Positions 34,851 through 44,804 of a DNA stretch of 64,000 nucleotides are shown here, in pieces; the stretch's first letter is position 1, and the number at the start of each line of letters is the position of its first letter. Origin of the DNA: Nocardioides terrae. GTDB lineage: Bacteria > Actinomycetota > Actinomycetes > Propionibacteriales > Nocardioidaceae. The notes under the pieces are model-generated. The model saw nothing but the letters and a program-made list of their open reading frames with translations, searched no databases and was not told the origin of the DNA. The stretch lies in contig NZ_FOLB01000007.1 in assembly GCF_900112345.1 (NCBI RefSeq), positions 62,001 to 126,000 on the forward strand, read 5' to 3'. The translations under genes and the position numbers were made by a program.

Positions 34851-35867
34851 ATGAGCACCACGCAGGACCCGGCCGAGGACCGGGACACGGGCCGGGAGAC
34901 CGGCCCGGTCGAGGACATCCTCGGGCCGCCGTACACGGCCGAGACCATCCCTCTCGCCGACGACGACGAGGGCCGCGTCATCGCGACGCTCGTCAAGCGT
35001 CCGGCCGACCGGACCACCGACCGCGCCGTCCTCCACGTGCACGGGTTCTCGGACTACTTCTTCCAGACCGGCCACGCCGAGTGGTGGACCGACCGGGGCT
35101 ACGACTTCTACGCCCTCGACCTGCGCAAGTCCGGCCGGTCGCTGCTCGAGCACCAGACGCCCAACTACGTCACCGACCTGGCGACCTACCACGAGGAGCT
35201 CGACGCGGCCTGGGAGCTCATTACCGAGCGCGACGGCCACGACGAGGTGGTCGTGACCGCGCACTCGACCGGTGGGCTCACGACCCCGCTCTGGGCCGAC
35301 GCCCGCCGGCCGGCCGGGCTGGTCGGCATGGTCCTCAACTCGCCCTGGCTCGACATGCAGGGCTCGCCGCTGCTCCGCGTGGTCGGGACGCCGCTCATCA
35401 ACCAGCTCGGAGCGCGGGCGCCGAAGTTCCACATCAGGCGGACGGTGAGCGGTGTCTACGCCCGCAGCCTCCACCGCGACCACGCCGGCGAGTGGGACTT
35501 CAACCTCGACCTCAAGCCGCTGACCTCCTTCCCGGTCTACGCCGGCTGGCTGCGGGCCATCCGCAACGGCCACGCGGTGCTCCACGGCGGCCTCGACGTG
35601 CCGGCGCCGGTCCTGGTGCTCTCCTCGGACCAGACCCGCTGGACGGTCAACCTCAACGACGCCGCCCACACCGCCGACCTGGTGCTCGACGTCAAGCAGA
35701 TCCGCCAGTGGGCGACCTCGGTCGGTCGGCACGTCACCTACGTCGCGGTGCCGGGGGCCCGCCACGACGTGCTGCTCTCCCGACCGGACGTGCGCGAGCG
35801 CGCCTACCGCGAGATCGACACCTGGATGACGGCGTACGTCGACGGGGCGACGCCGCGCGGGACCTGA
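34851..35867 (+). CDS. Alpha/beta-hydrolase, monoacylglycerol-lipase-like
   Basis: A 338-aa alpha/beta-hydrolase. The oxyanion motif is LHVHGFSDYF and the nucleophile elbow is TAHSTGG; the C-terminal ARHDVLLS carries the catalytic His. A ~35-residue acidic N-terminal extension is present. The 12-bp gap after the phosphodiesterase suggests a common transcript. Together they could complete phospholipid turnover: deacylation, then diester cleavage. The substrate is not established. Confidence 0.82.
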   Translation: MSTTQDPAEDRDTGRETGPVEDILGPPYTAETIPLADDDEGRVIATLVKRPADRTTDRAVLHVHGFSDYFFQTGHAEWWTDRGYDFYALDLRKSGRSLLEHQTPNYVTDLATYHEELDAAWELITERDGHDEVVVTAHSTGGLTTPLWADARRPAGLVGMVLNSPWLDMQGSPLLRVVGTPLINQLGARAPKFHIRRTVSGVYARSLHRDHAGEWDFNLDLKPLTSFPVYAGWLRAIRNGHAVLHGGLDVPAPVLVLSSDQTRWTVNLNDAAHTADLVLDVKQIRQWATSVGRHVTYVAVPGARHDVLLSRPDVRERAYREIDTWMTAYVDGATPRGT

Positions 35868-35898
35868 CCACGGCGCACGCCGTCCGTCAGGGCGTCGG

Positions 35899-36651
35899 TC
35901 AGGTGGCCAGCATCGCCACCAGCGCCACCACGCCGACGACGACGATGACACCGCGCAGGACGGGCGGCGGCAGCCGGCGTCCGAGCGAGGCGCCCAGCAG
36001 GCCGCCGATGACCGACCCGACGGCGATCAGCCCGACCACGCCCCAGTCGACGTCGGCCACGAAGGTGAAGATCACGCCCGCGACGCCGTTGACCAGCGCG
36101 GCGAGGACGTTCTTGGCCCCATTGAGCCGTTGGAGGGTCTCGGCGACGCCGATGCCGAGGATCGCCATCAGGAGCACGCCCTGGGCGGCGCCGAAGTAGC
36201 CGCCGTAGACGCCCGTCAGCGCCACGGTCGGCCACACCCACCAGTGCTCGCCGCGGCCGCCCTCGCGGTGCGCCCCGACCCACCGCGAGATGCGCGGGCC
36301 GAAGATCACCAGCAGCACGCCGAGCGCGATCAGCGCGGGGACGATCGCCTCGAAGGCGCCCGACGGGAGGACGAGCAGGAGCACGGCGCCCGTCGCCCCG
36401 CCGATCAGCGAGCCGACACCCAGCCGAACCACCCGTCCGCGCTGGCCGGCCAGCTCACGCCGGTAGCCCCACGCACCGGCGATGGTGCCGGGGACGAGAC
36501 CGATCGTGTTGGACACGTTCGCGGTGACCGGAGAGAACCCGAAGGCGAGCAGGGTGGGGAAGGTCAGCAGCGTGCCCGAGCCGACGACCGCGTTGATCGT
36601 CCCCGCCCCGACCGCGGCGAGCAGGATCGCGAGGGCCTCCAGTGGCCCCAC
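35899..36651 (-). CDS. TSUP-family membrane permease (TauE/SafE-like)
   Basis: A 250-aa integral membrane protein with about eight hydrophobic segments. The TSUP repeats are visible as VGAGTINAVVGSGTLLTFPTLLA and GVYGGYFGAAQGVLL. Members export or import sulfite, sulfoacetate or related anions. The GTG start directly follows the stop of the upstream SPFH gene (TGA-GTG), so it is in one operon with it. The transported anion is unknown. Confidence 0.88.
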   Translation of the reverse strand: MGPLEALAILLAAVGAGTINAVVGSGTLLTFPTLLAFGFSPVTANVSNTIGLVPGTIAGAWGYRRELAGQRGRVVRLGVGSLIGGATGAVLLLVLPSGAFEAIVPALIALGVLLVIFGPRISRWVGAHREGGRGEHWWVWPTVALTGVYGGYFGAAQGVLLMAILGIGVAETLQRLNGAKNVLAALVNGVAGVIFTFVADVDWGVVGLIAVGSVIGGLLGASLGRRLPPPVLRGVIVVVGVVALVAMLAT

Positions 36652-37833
36652 TCAGGCGGTGCCGGGATCGTCGGTGAGGTCGGGCTGGCCCGGCAGGTCC
36701 GACGCCGCCGGATCGGCGGAAGCGGTCGCGCCCGGGTCCGCACCGGCCGGGTCCATCGCGGCGGCCGCAGCGGCTGCCGCCGGCGTACCGGTGACGCTGG
36801 CGTTCGCCTCCGCGATCGCCTTCTTGACCGCGTCGTCGGCCTCGGCCACCGCCCGGTCGGAGCTGGGCACGGCCGGCTCGAGAGCGGCGGGGTCGAGCCG
36901 CTTGCGCGGGCCACCGCTGTTCGTGGGGATGCCCTGCATGTCGGTCAACGTCGACCCCAGTCCCTCGAGCGCCTTGCCGATCTCGCTCGGGACGATCCAG
37001 ACCTTGTTGGCGTCGCCCTCGGCGATCTTGGGCAGCATCTGGAGATACTGATAGGCCAGCAGCGACTGGTCCGGGGCGCCGTCGTGGATGGCCTCGAAGA
37101 CCGTCTGGATGGCCTGGCCCTCACCCTGGGCACGCAGGATCTGGGACTCGCGGTCGGCCTGGGCGCGCAGGATGGTCGCCTCGCGGGCGCCCTCGGCGTT
37201 GAGGATCGCCGACTGCTTGTTGCCCTCCGCGGTCAGGATCGCGGACTGCCGCTGGCCCTCGGCGGTGAGGATGGAGGCGCGCTTGTCGCGATCGGCGCGC
37301 ATCTGCTTCTCCATGGCGTCCTTGATGGAGGCCGGCGGGTCGATGCTCTTGATCTCGACACGCTTGACCTTGATGCCCCAGCGACCGGTCGCCTCGTCGA
37401 GCACGGCCGCCAGGCCGGAGTTGATCGTCTCGCGGCTGGTCAGCGTCTGCTCGAGGTCCATCCCGCCGACGATGTTGCGCAGCGTGGTCATGGTGAGCTG
37501 CTCGACGGCCTGGATGTAGTTGGCGATCTCGTAGGTCGCGCTCACCGGGTCGTTGACCTGGAAGTAGATGACGGTGTCGATCGAGACCGTCAGGTTGTCC
37601 TCGGTGATCACGGGCTGCGGCGGGAAGGTGACCACCTGCTCGCGCAGGTCGGCGAGGTAGCGCATCTTGTCGATGAACGGGACGATGACGTTGAGGCCGG
37701 GGTCCAGCGTGTTCTTGTACTTGCCGAACCGCTCCACGATCCCCTTGCGGGCCTGGGGGATGATCTTGACTGTCTTCGACAGCAGCACGATCGCCAACAA
37801 CACGACCAGCAGCAGGACGATCAGCAGGGCCAC
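36652..37833 (-). CDS. SPFH/Band 7 membrane-scaffold protein
   Basis: A 393-aa stomatin/prohibitin-like protein. One N-terminal membrane helix (~2-20) and an SPFH domain (~23-190, with PQARKGIVERFGKY and DPPASIKDAMEKQM) are followed by a coiled-coil. The coil is built of repeated ILTAEG/ILRAQ units (~205-260). The final ~100 residues are disordered Ala/Pro/Asp. With NfeD next door it probably organises membrane microdomains or regulates membrane proteolysis. Confidence 0.9.
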   Translation of the reverse strand: MALLIVLLLVVLLAIVLLSKTVKIIPQARKGIVERFGKYKNTLDPGLNVIVPFIDKMRYLADLREQVVTFPPQPVITEDNLTVSIDTVIYFQVNDPVSATYEIANYIQAVEQLTMTTLRNIVGGMDLEQTLTSRETINSGLAAVLDEATGRWGIKVKRVEIKSIDPPASIKDAMEKQMRADRDKRASILTAEGQRQSAILTAEGNKQSAILNAEGAREATILRAQADRESQILRAQGEGQAIQTVFEAIHDGAPDQSLLAYQYLQMLPKIAEGDANKVWIVPSEIGKALEGLGSTLTDMQGIPTNSGGPRKRLDPAALEPAVPSSDRAVAEADDAVKKAIAEANASVTGTPAAAAAAAAMDPAGADPGATASADPAASDLPGQPDLTDDPGTA

Positions 37834-37842
37834 AGTGACTCC

Positions 37843-38304
37843 TCAGCTCTCCAACGTGGGAACGGGGTGGACGTAGGCCGTCGCCCCGCGGATCTTCAGC
37901 ACTTCGACGGTCTGCCCCGGCTCGATGACCAACAGGTCGTCGTAGGGCTCGGCCCGCCACATCTCACCGGCGATCTTCAGCTGCCCCGGCTCGCTGGCGC
38001 TGAGCCGGACCGGTGTCACGGCCTGCTTCCCGATCAGGGTGTCCGGCCCCAGGACCAGGTCGGGTCCGGTGTGCAGGCGCCGCACCAGCCCGGGCCGTAC
38101 GACGGCCAGCATCCCGATCGACGCGGCGACCGCGACGACGACCTGGGCCGCGACGCTGTCCGTGGCAAGCGAGGTCGCCAGGCCGGCCAGCGCACCGACG
38201 GCGAGCATCACCAGGACGAGGTCGAGACTGGCCAGCTCCGCGATCGTCAGGAGCGTCGCCAGGGCCAACCAGACTGCCCACGGATTGTCCCCCAGCCAGT
38301 GCAT
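37843..38304 (-). CDS. NfeD-family membrane protein
   Basis: A 153-aa protein with about three N-terminal hydrophobic segments (~8-72) and a C-terminal OB-fold NfeD domain (LIGKQAVTPVRL...GQTVEVLKIRGATAYVHPV). NfeD proteins pair with SPFH proteins, and the SPFH gene follows 9 bp downstream. The short form without a ClpP-like protease domain is present here. Confidence 0.88.
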   Translation of the reverse strand: MHWLGDNPWAVWLALATLLTIAELASLDLVLVMLAVGALAGLATSLATDSVAAQVVVAVAASIGMLAVVRPGLVRRLHTGPDLVLGPDTLIGKQAVTPVRLSASEPGQLKIAGEMWRAEPYDDLLVIEPGQTVEVLKIRGATAYVHPVPTLES

Positions 38305-38337
38305 ACGGCGAGCCTAGTGCGCGAGGCGACAGACCGG

Positions 38338-39138
38338 TTAAGAACTCGCTCGACGGCTCCGACGGCGTGCCGCCCAGCGACCGTCCGCGTGTTGCAGCAG
38401 CAGCGGCATGCCGAAGGTCGCCGAGAGGTTCGCCTCGTTGAGCTCCTCCTCGAGCAGCCCTGCGGCGACGACCTTCCCCTGCCGAAGCATCAGCACGTGG
38501 GTGAACCCCGGCGGGATCTCCTCGACGTGGTGGGAGACCAGCACGGTGGCCGGGGCGTCGGGGTCGTAGGCGAGCATCGACAGTGTCGAGACGAGGTCCT
38601 CGCGCCCGCCGAGGTCGAGCCCGGCGGCCGGCTCGTCGAGCAGCAGCAGCTCGGGGTCGGCCATCAGGGCGCGGGCGATCTGGACCCGCTTGCGCTCCCC
38701 CTCGGACAGCGTCCCGAAGGTGCGCTGGGCCAGGTGCGGGATGCCGATCTCCACGAGCAGGTCCTGGGCACGGTCGTGGTCGAGGCTGTCGTAGTCCTCC
38801 TTCCACCGGCCGAGCACGCCGTAGGACGCCGAGACCACCACGTCGCGGATCATCTCCCCCCGCGGGATCCGCTCGGCGATGGCGGCACTGGTGATGCCGA
38901 TGCGCGGACGCAGCTCGAAGACGTCGACCTTGCCGATCCGGCTGCCGAGGATGTCCGAGGTGCCCGACGTCGGGTGCATCTGGGTCGCCGCGAGCTGCAT
39001 GAGGGTCGTCTTGCCGGCGCCGTTGGGGCCGAGCACCACCCAGCGCTCGTCCTCCTCCACGACCCAGTCGACGCCGTCCAGCAGGATGGACTGCCCGCGC
39101 CGGACGGTGACCTCGTGGAACTCGAGAACGGCAGCCAT
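38338..39138 (-). CDS. ABC transporter ATP-binding protein
   Basis: A 266-aa ATPase. It has Walker A GPNGAGKTT, signature LSEGERKRVQIARAL, Walker B LLLLDEPAAGLD, and the switch His in VSHH. The sequence is that of a ModF/YlmA-type stand-alone ATPase. No membrane partner is adjacent. The ATG at 39138 has TAGGCT 7 nt upstream (leaderless). Confidence 0.88.
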   Translation of the reverse strand: MAAVLEFHEVTVRRGQSILLDGVDWVVEEDERWVVLGPNGAGKTTLMQLAATQMHPTSGTSDILGSRIGKVDVFELRPRIGITSAAIAERIPRGEMIRDVVVSASYGVLGRWKEDYDSLDHDRAQDLLVEIGIPHLAQRTFGTLSEGERKRVQIARALMADPELLLLDEPAAGLDLGGREDLVSTLSMLAYDPDAPATVLVSHHVEEIPPGFTHVLMLRQGKVVAAGLLEEELNEANLSATFGMPLLLQHADGRWAARRRSRRASS

Positions 39139-39199
39139 GCGCGGCAGCCTATCGACCGGGCAGTGCCCGGGAGGCGGGGGCCTCCTAGACTCGATGACC

Positions 39200-39982
39200 G
39201 TGACGGAGCGACGCACCGAGGAGCGGATCGAGCGTGTCGACGACGGCCTGCCGCTCGCCGTACGCACCGCCTGGTGGGCCACCGCCTGGCTCCGCGGGTA
39301 CGTCGTCACCGACCTGCTCCTCGACGCGGTGATCGGCGACGACGCGACCCATGTCGTGGCCGGCCTGGGCGCGCTGGGCCTCGGCCCGGACGACGCCGCG
39401 GAGACGCTGCTCACCGGTCTGGCCCGGGTGCGCGCGGAGGGCGCGAGCGGCTTCGGCGTCGCGCTCCCCGTCGAGGGCGACCCGGTCGGACTGGGCGGCC
39501 CCGCGGAGTTCAACGCCGCGGTGATGGAGGCCGGTCAGGCGGTCGTGGTGAGTGGCGCCTGGATCGGGTTGGTCCCGGACCGGGTCGGCGCGGCGGTCAC
39601 CTGGCACGCGCAGCGCGCCGAGCGCCGGCAGCTGCCCGACGTCGGCGAGGCCGATCGGGTGCTGCGGCGCGAGCTGCCACGGGCGGCCGACGCGCTCGCC
39701 GACCTCGACGTCGCCCGCTGGCGGCCCGAGGTGGCCGACCGGCTGATGAACCTGCGCCACCGCCCACGGCTCGCTCCCCCGCCCGGTGTCCCTGCGCGCT
39801 GTGTCGAGCTGGCGGCGCGTGCCCTGCAGGCGGCCGACATCGTCGACCTCGCCCTGGAGGACGACGGCGGCGCGGTGTCCGCCCAGGAGATCTCGGCACG
39901 ACGCGCGGCGCTGCGGCCCCTGGACCGCGCGGCGCGGCACGCGCTCGTCGCCGCGGGCTCCCCGGAGGCGTGGCCGGAGTAG
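39200..39982 (+). CDS. Conserved hypothetical protein
   Basis: A 260-aa soluble protein, mostly alpha-helical and rich in Ala, Arg and Asp. I recognise no family or motif. The start is chosen from spacing: TAGACT at 39186-39191 is 8 nt before the GTG at 39200, as in other leaderless genes here. An ATG two codons earlier (39194) is only 2 nt from the box. It lies divergently from the ABC ATPase and 74 bp ahead of serB. Confidence 0.7.
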   Translation: MTERRTEERIERVDDGLPLAVRTAWWATAWLRGYVVTDLLLDAVIGDDATHVVAGLGALGLGPDDAAETLLTGLARVRAEGASGFGVALPVEGDPVGLGGPAEFNAAVMEAGQAVVVSGAWIGLVPDRVGAAVTWHAQRAERRQLPDVGEADRVLRRELPRAADALADLDVARWRPEVADRLMNLRHRPRLAPPPGVPARCVELAARALQAADIVDLALEDDGGAVSAQEISARRAALRPLDRAARHALVAAGSPEAWPE

Positions 39983-40056
39983 CCGAGCCGCCGTACCGCC
40001 CGGTCCGAGACGCGGGCCGGACCTCCGGCCGCGCAGCCGATAGGCTGAGCCGCGCC

Positions 40057-41265
<1,209 letters not shown>

Positions 41266-41271
41266 CGCTCG

Positions 41272-42711
41272 CTACTCGACCAGCGGGACCCGCTGGTGCG
41301 GGATGCCGAGCGCCACGACCGCAGCGAGCACGGCGGCGACGCCGCAGAGCGCGAACAGCTCCTGGTAGGCGCCGAGCGACGGCAGCGCGAAGTCGCCGAG
41401 CATGATCACCTTGCCGGCCAGCAGGCTGCCGCCGATCGCCGAGGCCAGCGAGCTGCCGAGGCTGCGGAAGAGCGAGTTGAGCCCGTTGGCCGCCGCGAGC
41501 TCGTGGACCGGCGTGTTGGCGTTGATGATCGAGGGCAGGGCGGCGTACCCGATGCCCGTGCCGACTCCGATGATCGTCGAACCCACGATGATCTGCCACA
41601 GGTGGTCGTGCACGGTGATCCGGCTCAGGAAGCCGAGCGCGACGATGGCCGCGCCGATCGCCAGGGTCTGCGGAGCGCCGCGCCGGGAGATCAGCCGGGC
41701 GGCGACGGGTGCGAAGACCAGCATCATCAGGCCGCTCGGCAGCATCACCAGTCCGCCGACCAGCAGGCTGGACGCGAAGCCGTAGCCGGTCTGCTCGGGC
41801 GCCTCGACGTAGGCGGCCGTGCCGATGAACGAGGCGAAGAGCGCGAAGCCGAAGAGGATCGAGGCCAGGTTGGCCAGGACGATCGGCTTGCGGCGCACGG
41901 CCTTGAGATCGACCAGGGGCTCGCGGATCCGGGTCTGCGACCAGCCGAAGGCGACGAGCAGGACGGCCGATGTCGCGAGCAGGCCCCAGACCTTCGCCGA
42001 GCCCCAGCCCCAGCTCGAGCTCTCGCTCAGCGGGAGCAGGAGGGCGACCAGGCCCGCGCCGAGCAGGACCGCCCCGACGACGTCGACGTGCCCGCCGCTG
42101 CGGTTCGGGGACTCCGGGACGATGGTGAGGATGCCGACGAAGGCGACGACGCCCACGCCGGCGGTGATCCAGAACAGCGCGTGGAAGTCGGCGTGCTCGG
42201 CGACGAAGCCGGCCAGCGGCAGACCCAGTGCGCCGCCGACGCCGAGCATCGCGGAGATGAGGGCGACGGCGCTGCCGACCCGCTCACGCGGCAGGAGGCC
42301 GGCGAGCAGGCTGATACCGAGCGGGATCGCCGCCGCCGACACGCCCTGGATCGCACGCCCGGCGATCAGGAGGGCGACGTTGCTGGTCACCGCGGTCAGC
42401 AGCGACCCGGCCACCAGCGATCCGACCGCGACGAGCAGCAGCAGTCGCTTGCCGAACATGTCGCCGAGCCGACCCATGATCGGCACCGAGACGGCGCCGA
42501 CGAGGAGCGTCGAGGTCAGCAGCCAGCTGACGGTGCTCGCCGAGGTGTGCAGGTCGCCCGGCAGCTCACCCAGGACCGGGATGAGCAGCGACTGGGCCAG
42601 CGAGACCACGAGGGCGCCGAGCCCGACGACGAAGAGCTCCAGACGGGCTCGTGCCGTGGACGTGTGCGAGGCGATCTCGGCGTCGGTGGCACCGGACGGC
42701 TCGTGCTGCAT
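41272..42711 (-). CDS. MFS drug-efflux transporter (DHA2, 14 TM)
   Basis: A 479-aa major-facilitator protein with about 14 hydrophobic segments. It has MGRLGDMFGKR (motif A, loop 2-3) and GRAIQGVSAAAIPLG (motif C-like region). It probably exports drugs or toxic metabolites using the proton gradient. It is divergent from a TetR regulator, with a shared palindromic operator between them, the usual repressor-pump arrangement. Confidence 0.88.
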   Translation of the reverse strand: MQHEPSGATDAEIASHTSTARARLELFVVGLGALVVSLAQSLLIPVLGELPGDLHTSASTVSWLLTSTLLVGAVSVPIMGRLGDMFGKRLLLLVAVGSLVAGSLLTAVTSNVALLIAGRAIQGVSAAAIPLGISLLAGLLPRERVGSAVALISAMLGVGGALGLPLAGFVAEHADFHALFWITAGVGVVAFVGILTIVPESPNRSGGHVDVVGAVLLGAGLVALLLPLSESSSWGWGSAKVWGLLATSAVLLVAFGWSQTRIREPLVDLKAVRRKPIVLANLASILFGFALFASFIGTAAYVEAPEQTGYGFASSLLVGGLVMLPSGLMMLVFAPVAARLISRRGAPQTLAIGAAIVALGFLSRITVHDHLWQIIVGSTIIGVGTGIGYAALPSIINANTPVHELAAANGLNSLFRSLGSSLASAIGGSLLAGKVIMLGDFALPSLGAYQELFALCGVAAVLAAVVALGIPHQRVPLVE

Positions 42712-42763
42712 GGGGGCGTTCCTCTCGAGGGAGCTGGACGATCGTCAGGATCGTAGCTCGACG

Positions 42764-42780
42764 TTGACACCGAGTGCCAA
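42764..42780. promoter_or_regulatory. TetR-type operator between efflux pump and regulator
   Basis: TTGACAC-CGA-GTGCCAA has 7-bp arms with one mismatch. It covers the probable minus-strand -35 of the MFS gene (TTGGCA, with TACGAT 19 bp away). It abuts the plus-strand TTGGCG (42783) to TACAGT (42807) promoter of the regulator gene. Confidence 0.6.
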
Positions 42781-42819
42781 TCTTGGCGCGTCATGCCAGC
42801 TGGTCCTACAGTGGGCGCG

Positions 42820-43470
42820 ATGAACGAGACGAGCGGCACGCTGCGCGACCACGCCCGGGAGGCGGTCCGGGCCGAGGTCCAGCGTCAGGCCTGGCTGCTG
42901 TTCTCCGAGCACGGCTACGAGTCCACGACCGTCGACCGCATCGCCGCCGCCTCCGGGATGTCGCGGCGCACCTTCTTCCGCTACTTCGCGAGCAAGGACG
43001 ACCTGGTGCTCGCCCGGATGGTCGAGTCGGGCGACGCGGTCGTCGCGGCGCTGGTCGCGCGTCCGGCGGCGGAGTCGCCGTGGCAGGCACTGCGTGCGTC
43101 GTTCCAGTCCATCGTCGACGCGCAGGTCGCTCACGCCGACCGGTCCCGCGCCCTTCAGGTCATGCTGCGCGACGAGCCCGCGGTCCGCGCCACCGTGGAG
43201 GAGTGGCGGCGTCGCTGGACGGCGCTGCTCACGCCGGCGGTCGCCGCGCGCCTCGAGTCCGCCGAGGGTCGCGCCGAGGGTCGCGCCGAGGGTCGTGCCG
43301 AGGGTCGTGCCGAGGGTCGCGCCGATGACGACACGCGCCTGCGCGCCGAGGCACTGGTGCGCAGCGCGCTGGAGTGCCTGGAGTCGGCGCAGGACGCCTG
43401 GGCCGAGCGGGAGGACGGCGACCTGGACCGGCTCGTCGACGTCACGATGGGTGCCGTCGCCCCGCTCTGA
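42820..43470 (+). CDS. TetR-family repressor with an in-frame tandem repeat
   Basis: A 216-aa regulator. The N-terminal TetR helix-turn-helix is at ~15-60 (FSEHGYESTTVDRIAAASGMSRRTFFRYFASKDDL). The C-terminal ligand domain is interrupted by five AEGR units (43261-43320), encoded by a perfect-length 12-bp repeat. It is divergent from the MFS pump and probably represses it. TACAGT is 7 nt before the ATG at 42820 (leaderless), so the upstream in-frame start at 42793 is unlikely. Confidence 0.85.
   Translation: MNETSGTLRDHAREAVRAEVQRQAWLLFSEHGYESTTVDRIAAASGMSRRTFFRYFASKDDLVLARMVESGDAVVAALVARPAAESPWQALRASFQSIVDAQVAHADRSRALQVMLRDEPAVRATVEEWRRRWTALLTPAVAARLESAEGRAEGRAEGRAEGRAEGRADDDTRLRAEALVRSALECLESAQDAWAEREDGDLDRLVDVTMGAVAPL
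43261..43320 (+). repeat. 12-bp minisatellite, five units
   Basis: Five tandem copies of GCCGAGGGTCGY lie inside the TetR gene and differ only at the last base (C, C, T, T, C). They encode AEGR five times. The 12-bp period keeps the frame, so copy-number change would lengthen or shorten a linker without frameshift. Confidence 0.85.
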
Positions 43471-43487
43471 GCCGGGTCAGCCGCGGG

Positions 43488-43982
43488 TCAGCCGGGCGGC
43501 GTGTGGACGTCGACGAGCCGGGCGGCACCCTCGCCGAGGTCGGCCCACGGGCCGTCGTACTCGAAGACGGCGACCGCCGCCGTCGGGAACCCGGTGGTCG
43601 CCAACTGCGGCGAGCCGCCCGCGTCGAGGACCTGGGCGAGGTAGGCCATCGTGGGGTTGTGCCCGACCAGCACCACCGCGCTGACGTCGTCGTCGAGCCC
43701 GCGCACCACGTCGAGCGCGGTCTCGGAGTCGGCCTCGTAGAGCGTGTTGTCGAAGGTCGGCGTCAGCGCCCACCCGGCGGCCTCGGCCAGCGCCGCCCAG
43801 GTCTGCCGGGCGCGGATCGCGTCGGAGACGAGGGCCAGCTCGGGCACCGAGCCTCGCTGGGCGAGCCAGCGGCCGGCCTCGGCGGCCTCGGCGACGCCGC
43901 GCTCGGTGAGGGCGCGCTCGTGGTCGGTGTTCGCGTAGCCCTCGGCCTTGGCATGGCGGACGAGGAGGATTTCGCGGCTCAC
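43488..43982 (-). CDS. Histidine phosphatase, SixA type
   Basis: A 164-aa small histidine phosphatase. The catalytic RHAKA replaces RHG near the N-terminus and the second His is in VLVGHNP. SixA proteins act on phosphohistidine proteins in phosphorelay or PTS systems. The GTG start at 43982 has TACTGT 7 nt upstream. An ATG at 44000 would place the start before that box. It follows fabI on the same strand but appears to have its own promoter. Confidence 0.85.
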   Translation of the reverse strand: MSREILLVRHAKAEGYANTDHERALTERGVAEAAEAGRWLAQRGSVPELALVSDAIRARQTWAALAEAAGWALTPTFDNTLYEADSETALDVVRGLDDDVSAVVLVGHNPTMAYLAQVLDAGGSPQLATTGFPTAAVAVFEYDGPWADLGEGAARLVDVHTPPG

Positions 43983-44019
43983 GCCATCGACAGTAGCCAT
44001 CCTTACCTTCGGATGCAGG

Positions 44020-44799
44020 TCACGCACCCATGGCGTGGAAGCCGCCGTCCACGTGGATGATCTCGCCGGTCGTGGCAGGGAAGAAGTCCGACAGCAGCGC
44101 ACAGATGGCCTTGGCGGTCGGCTCCTGGTCGGTGTTGTCCCAGCCGAGCGGAGCCCGCGTCGACCACATGTCCTCGAGATCCCCGAAACCGGGGATGGCC
44201 TTCGCCGCGAGGGTGCGCAGCGGGCCGGCCGAGACGAGGTTGACGCGGATGCCCTCGGGGCCGAGGTCGCGGGCCAGGTAGCGCGCGCAGGACTCCAGGC
44301 CGGCCTTCGCCACGCCCATCCAGTCGTACGCCGGCCAGGCGACCGTGGCGTCGAAGGTGAGCCCGACGACGCCCGACCCGGACGTCATCAGCGGCTTGGC
44401 GGCCATCGCCAGGCTCTTGAGGGAGTAGGCCGAGACCTGCACCGCCTGCGCGACGTCCTCCCACGGGCCGTCGAGGAACTTGCCGCCGAGCAGCGTCTCG
44501 GGGTTGCCGTAGGCGATCGAGTGCACGACGCCGTCCAAGCCGTCGACGTGCTCGCGGACCTGAGCCTCCAGGCCGGCGAGGTGGTCGGGGTCGGTGACGT
44601 CGAGCTCGAGCACGGGCGCCTCGGCCGGGAGCCGCTTGGCGATCCGCTTCGTGATCGACAGCGCGCGGCCGAAGTTGGAGATGAGCACCGTCGCGCCCTG
44701 CTCCTGCGCGACCTTCGCGGCCGCGAAGCCGATCGAGCTGTCCATCGTCACGCCCGCGACGAGGATCCGCTTGCCCGCGAGAAGACCTGTGTTTGCCAT
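44020..44799 (-). CDS. fabI: Enoyl-ACP reductase, InhA/FabI type
   Basis: A 259-aa NADH-dependent enoyl-acyl carrier protein reductase, the last step of each FAS-II cycle. GKRILVAGVTMDSSIGFAAA matches the InhA cofactor region. The active-site Tyr158 and Lys165 (YDWMGVAK) fall at the same numbers as in M. tuberculosis InhA. It lies 5 bp after fabG, as in mycobacterial mabA-inhA. It is the expected target of triclosan-type inhibitors. Confidence 0.93.
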   Translation of the reverse strand: MANTGLLAGKRILVAGVTMDSSIGFAAAKVAQEQGATVLISNFGRALSITKRIAKRLPAEAPVLELDVTDPDHLAGLEAQVREHVDGLDGVVHSIAYGNPETLLGGKFLDGPWEDVAQAVQVSAYSLKSLAMAAKPLMTSGSGVVGLTFDATVAWPAYDWMGVAKAGLESCARYLARDLGPEGIRVNLVSAGPLRTLAAKAIPGFGDLEDMWSTRAPLGWDNTDQEPTAKAICALLSDFFPATTGEIIHVDGGFHAMGA

Positions 44800-44804
44800 C
44801 GGTT

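Noticed and set aside
34845..34853. Possible additional leaderless box before the hydrolase at 34851
   Set aside because: The nearest match (CAGAAT, 6 nt from the ATG) departs from TANNNT, and the 12-bp gap to the previous gene suggests readthrough transcription.
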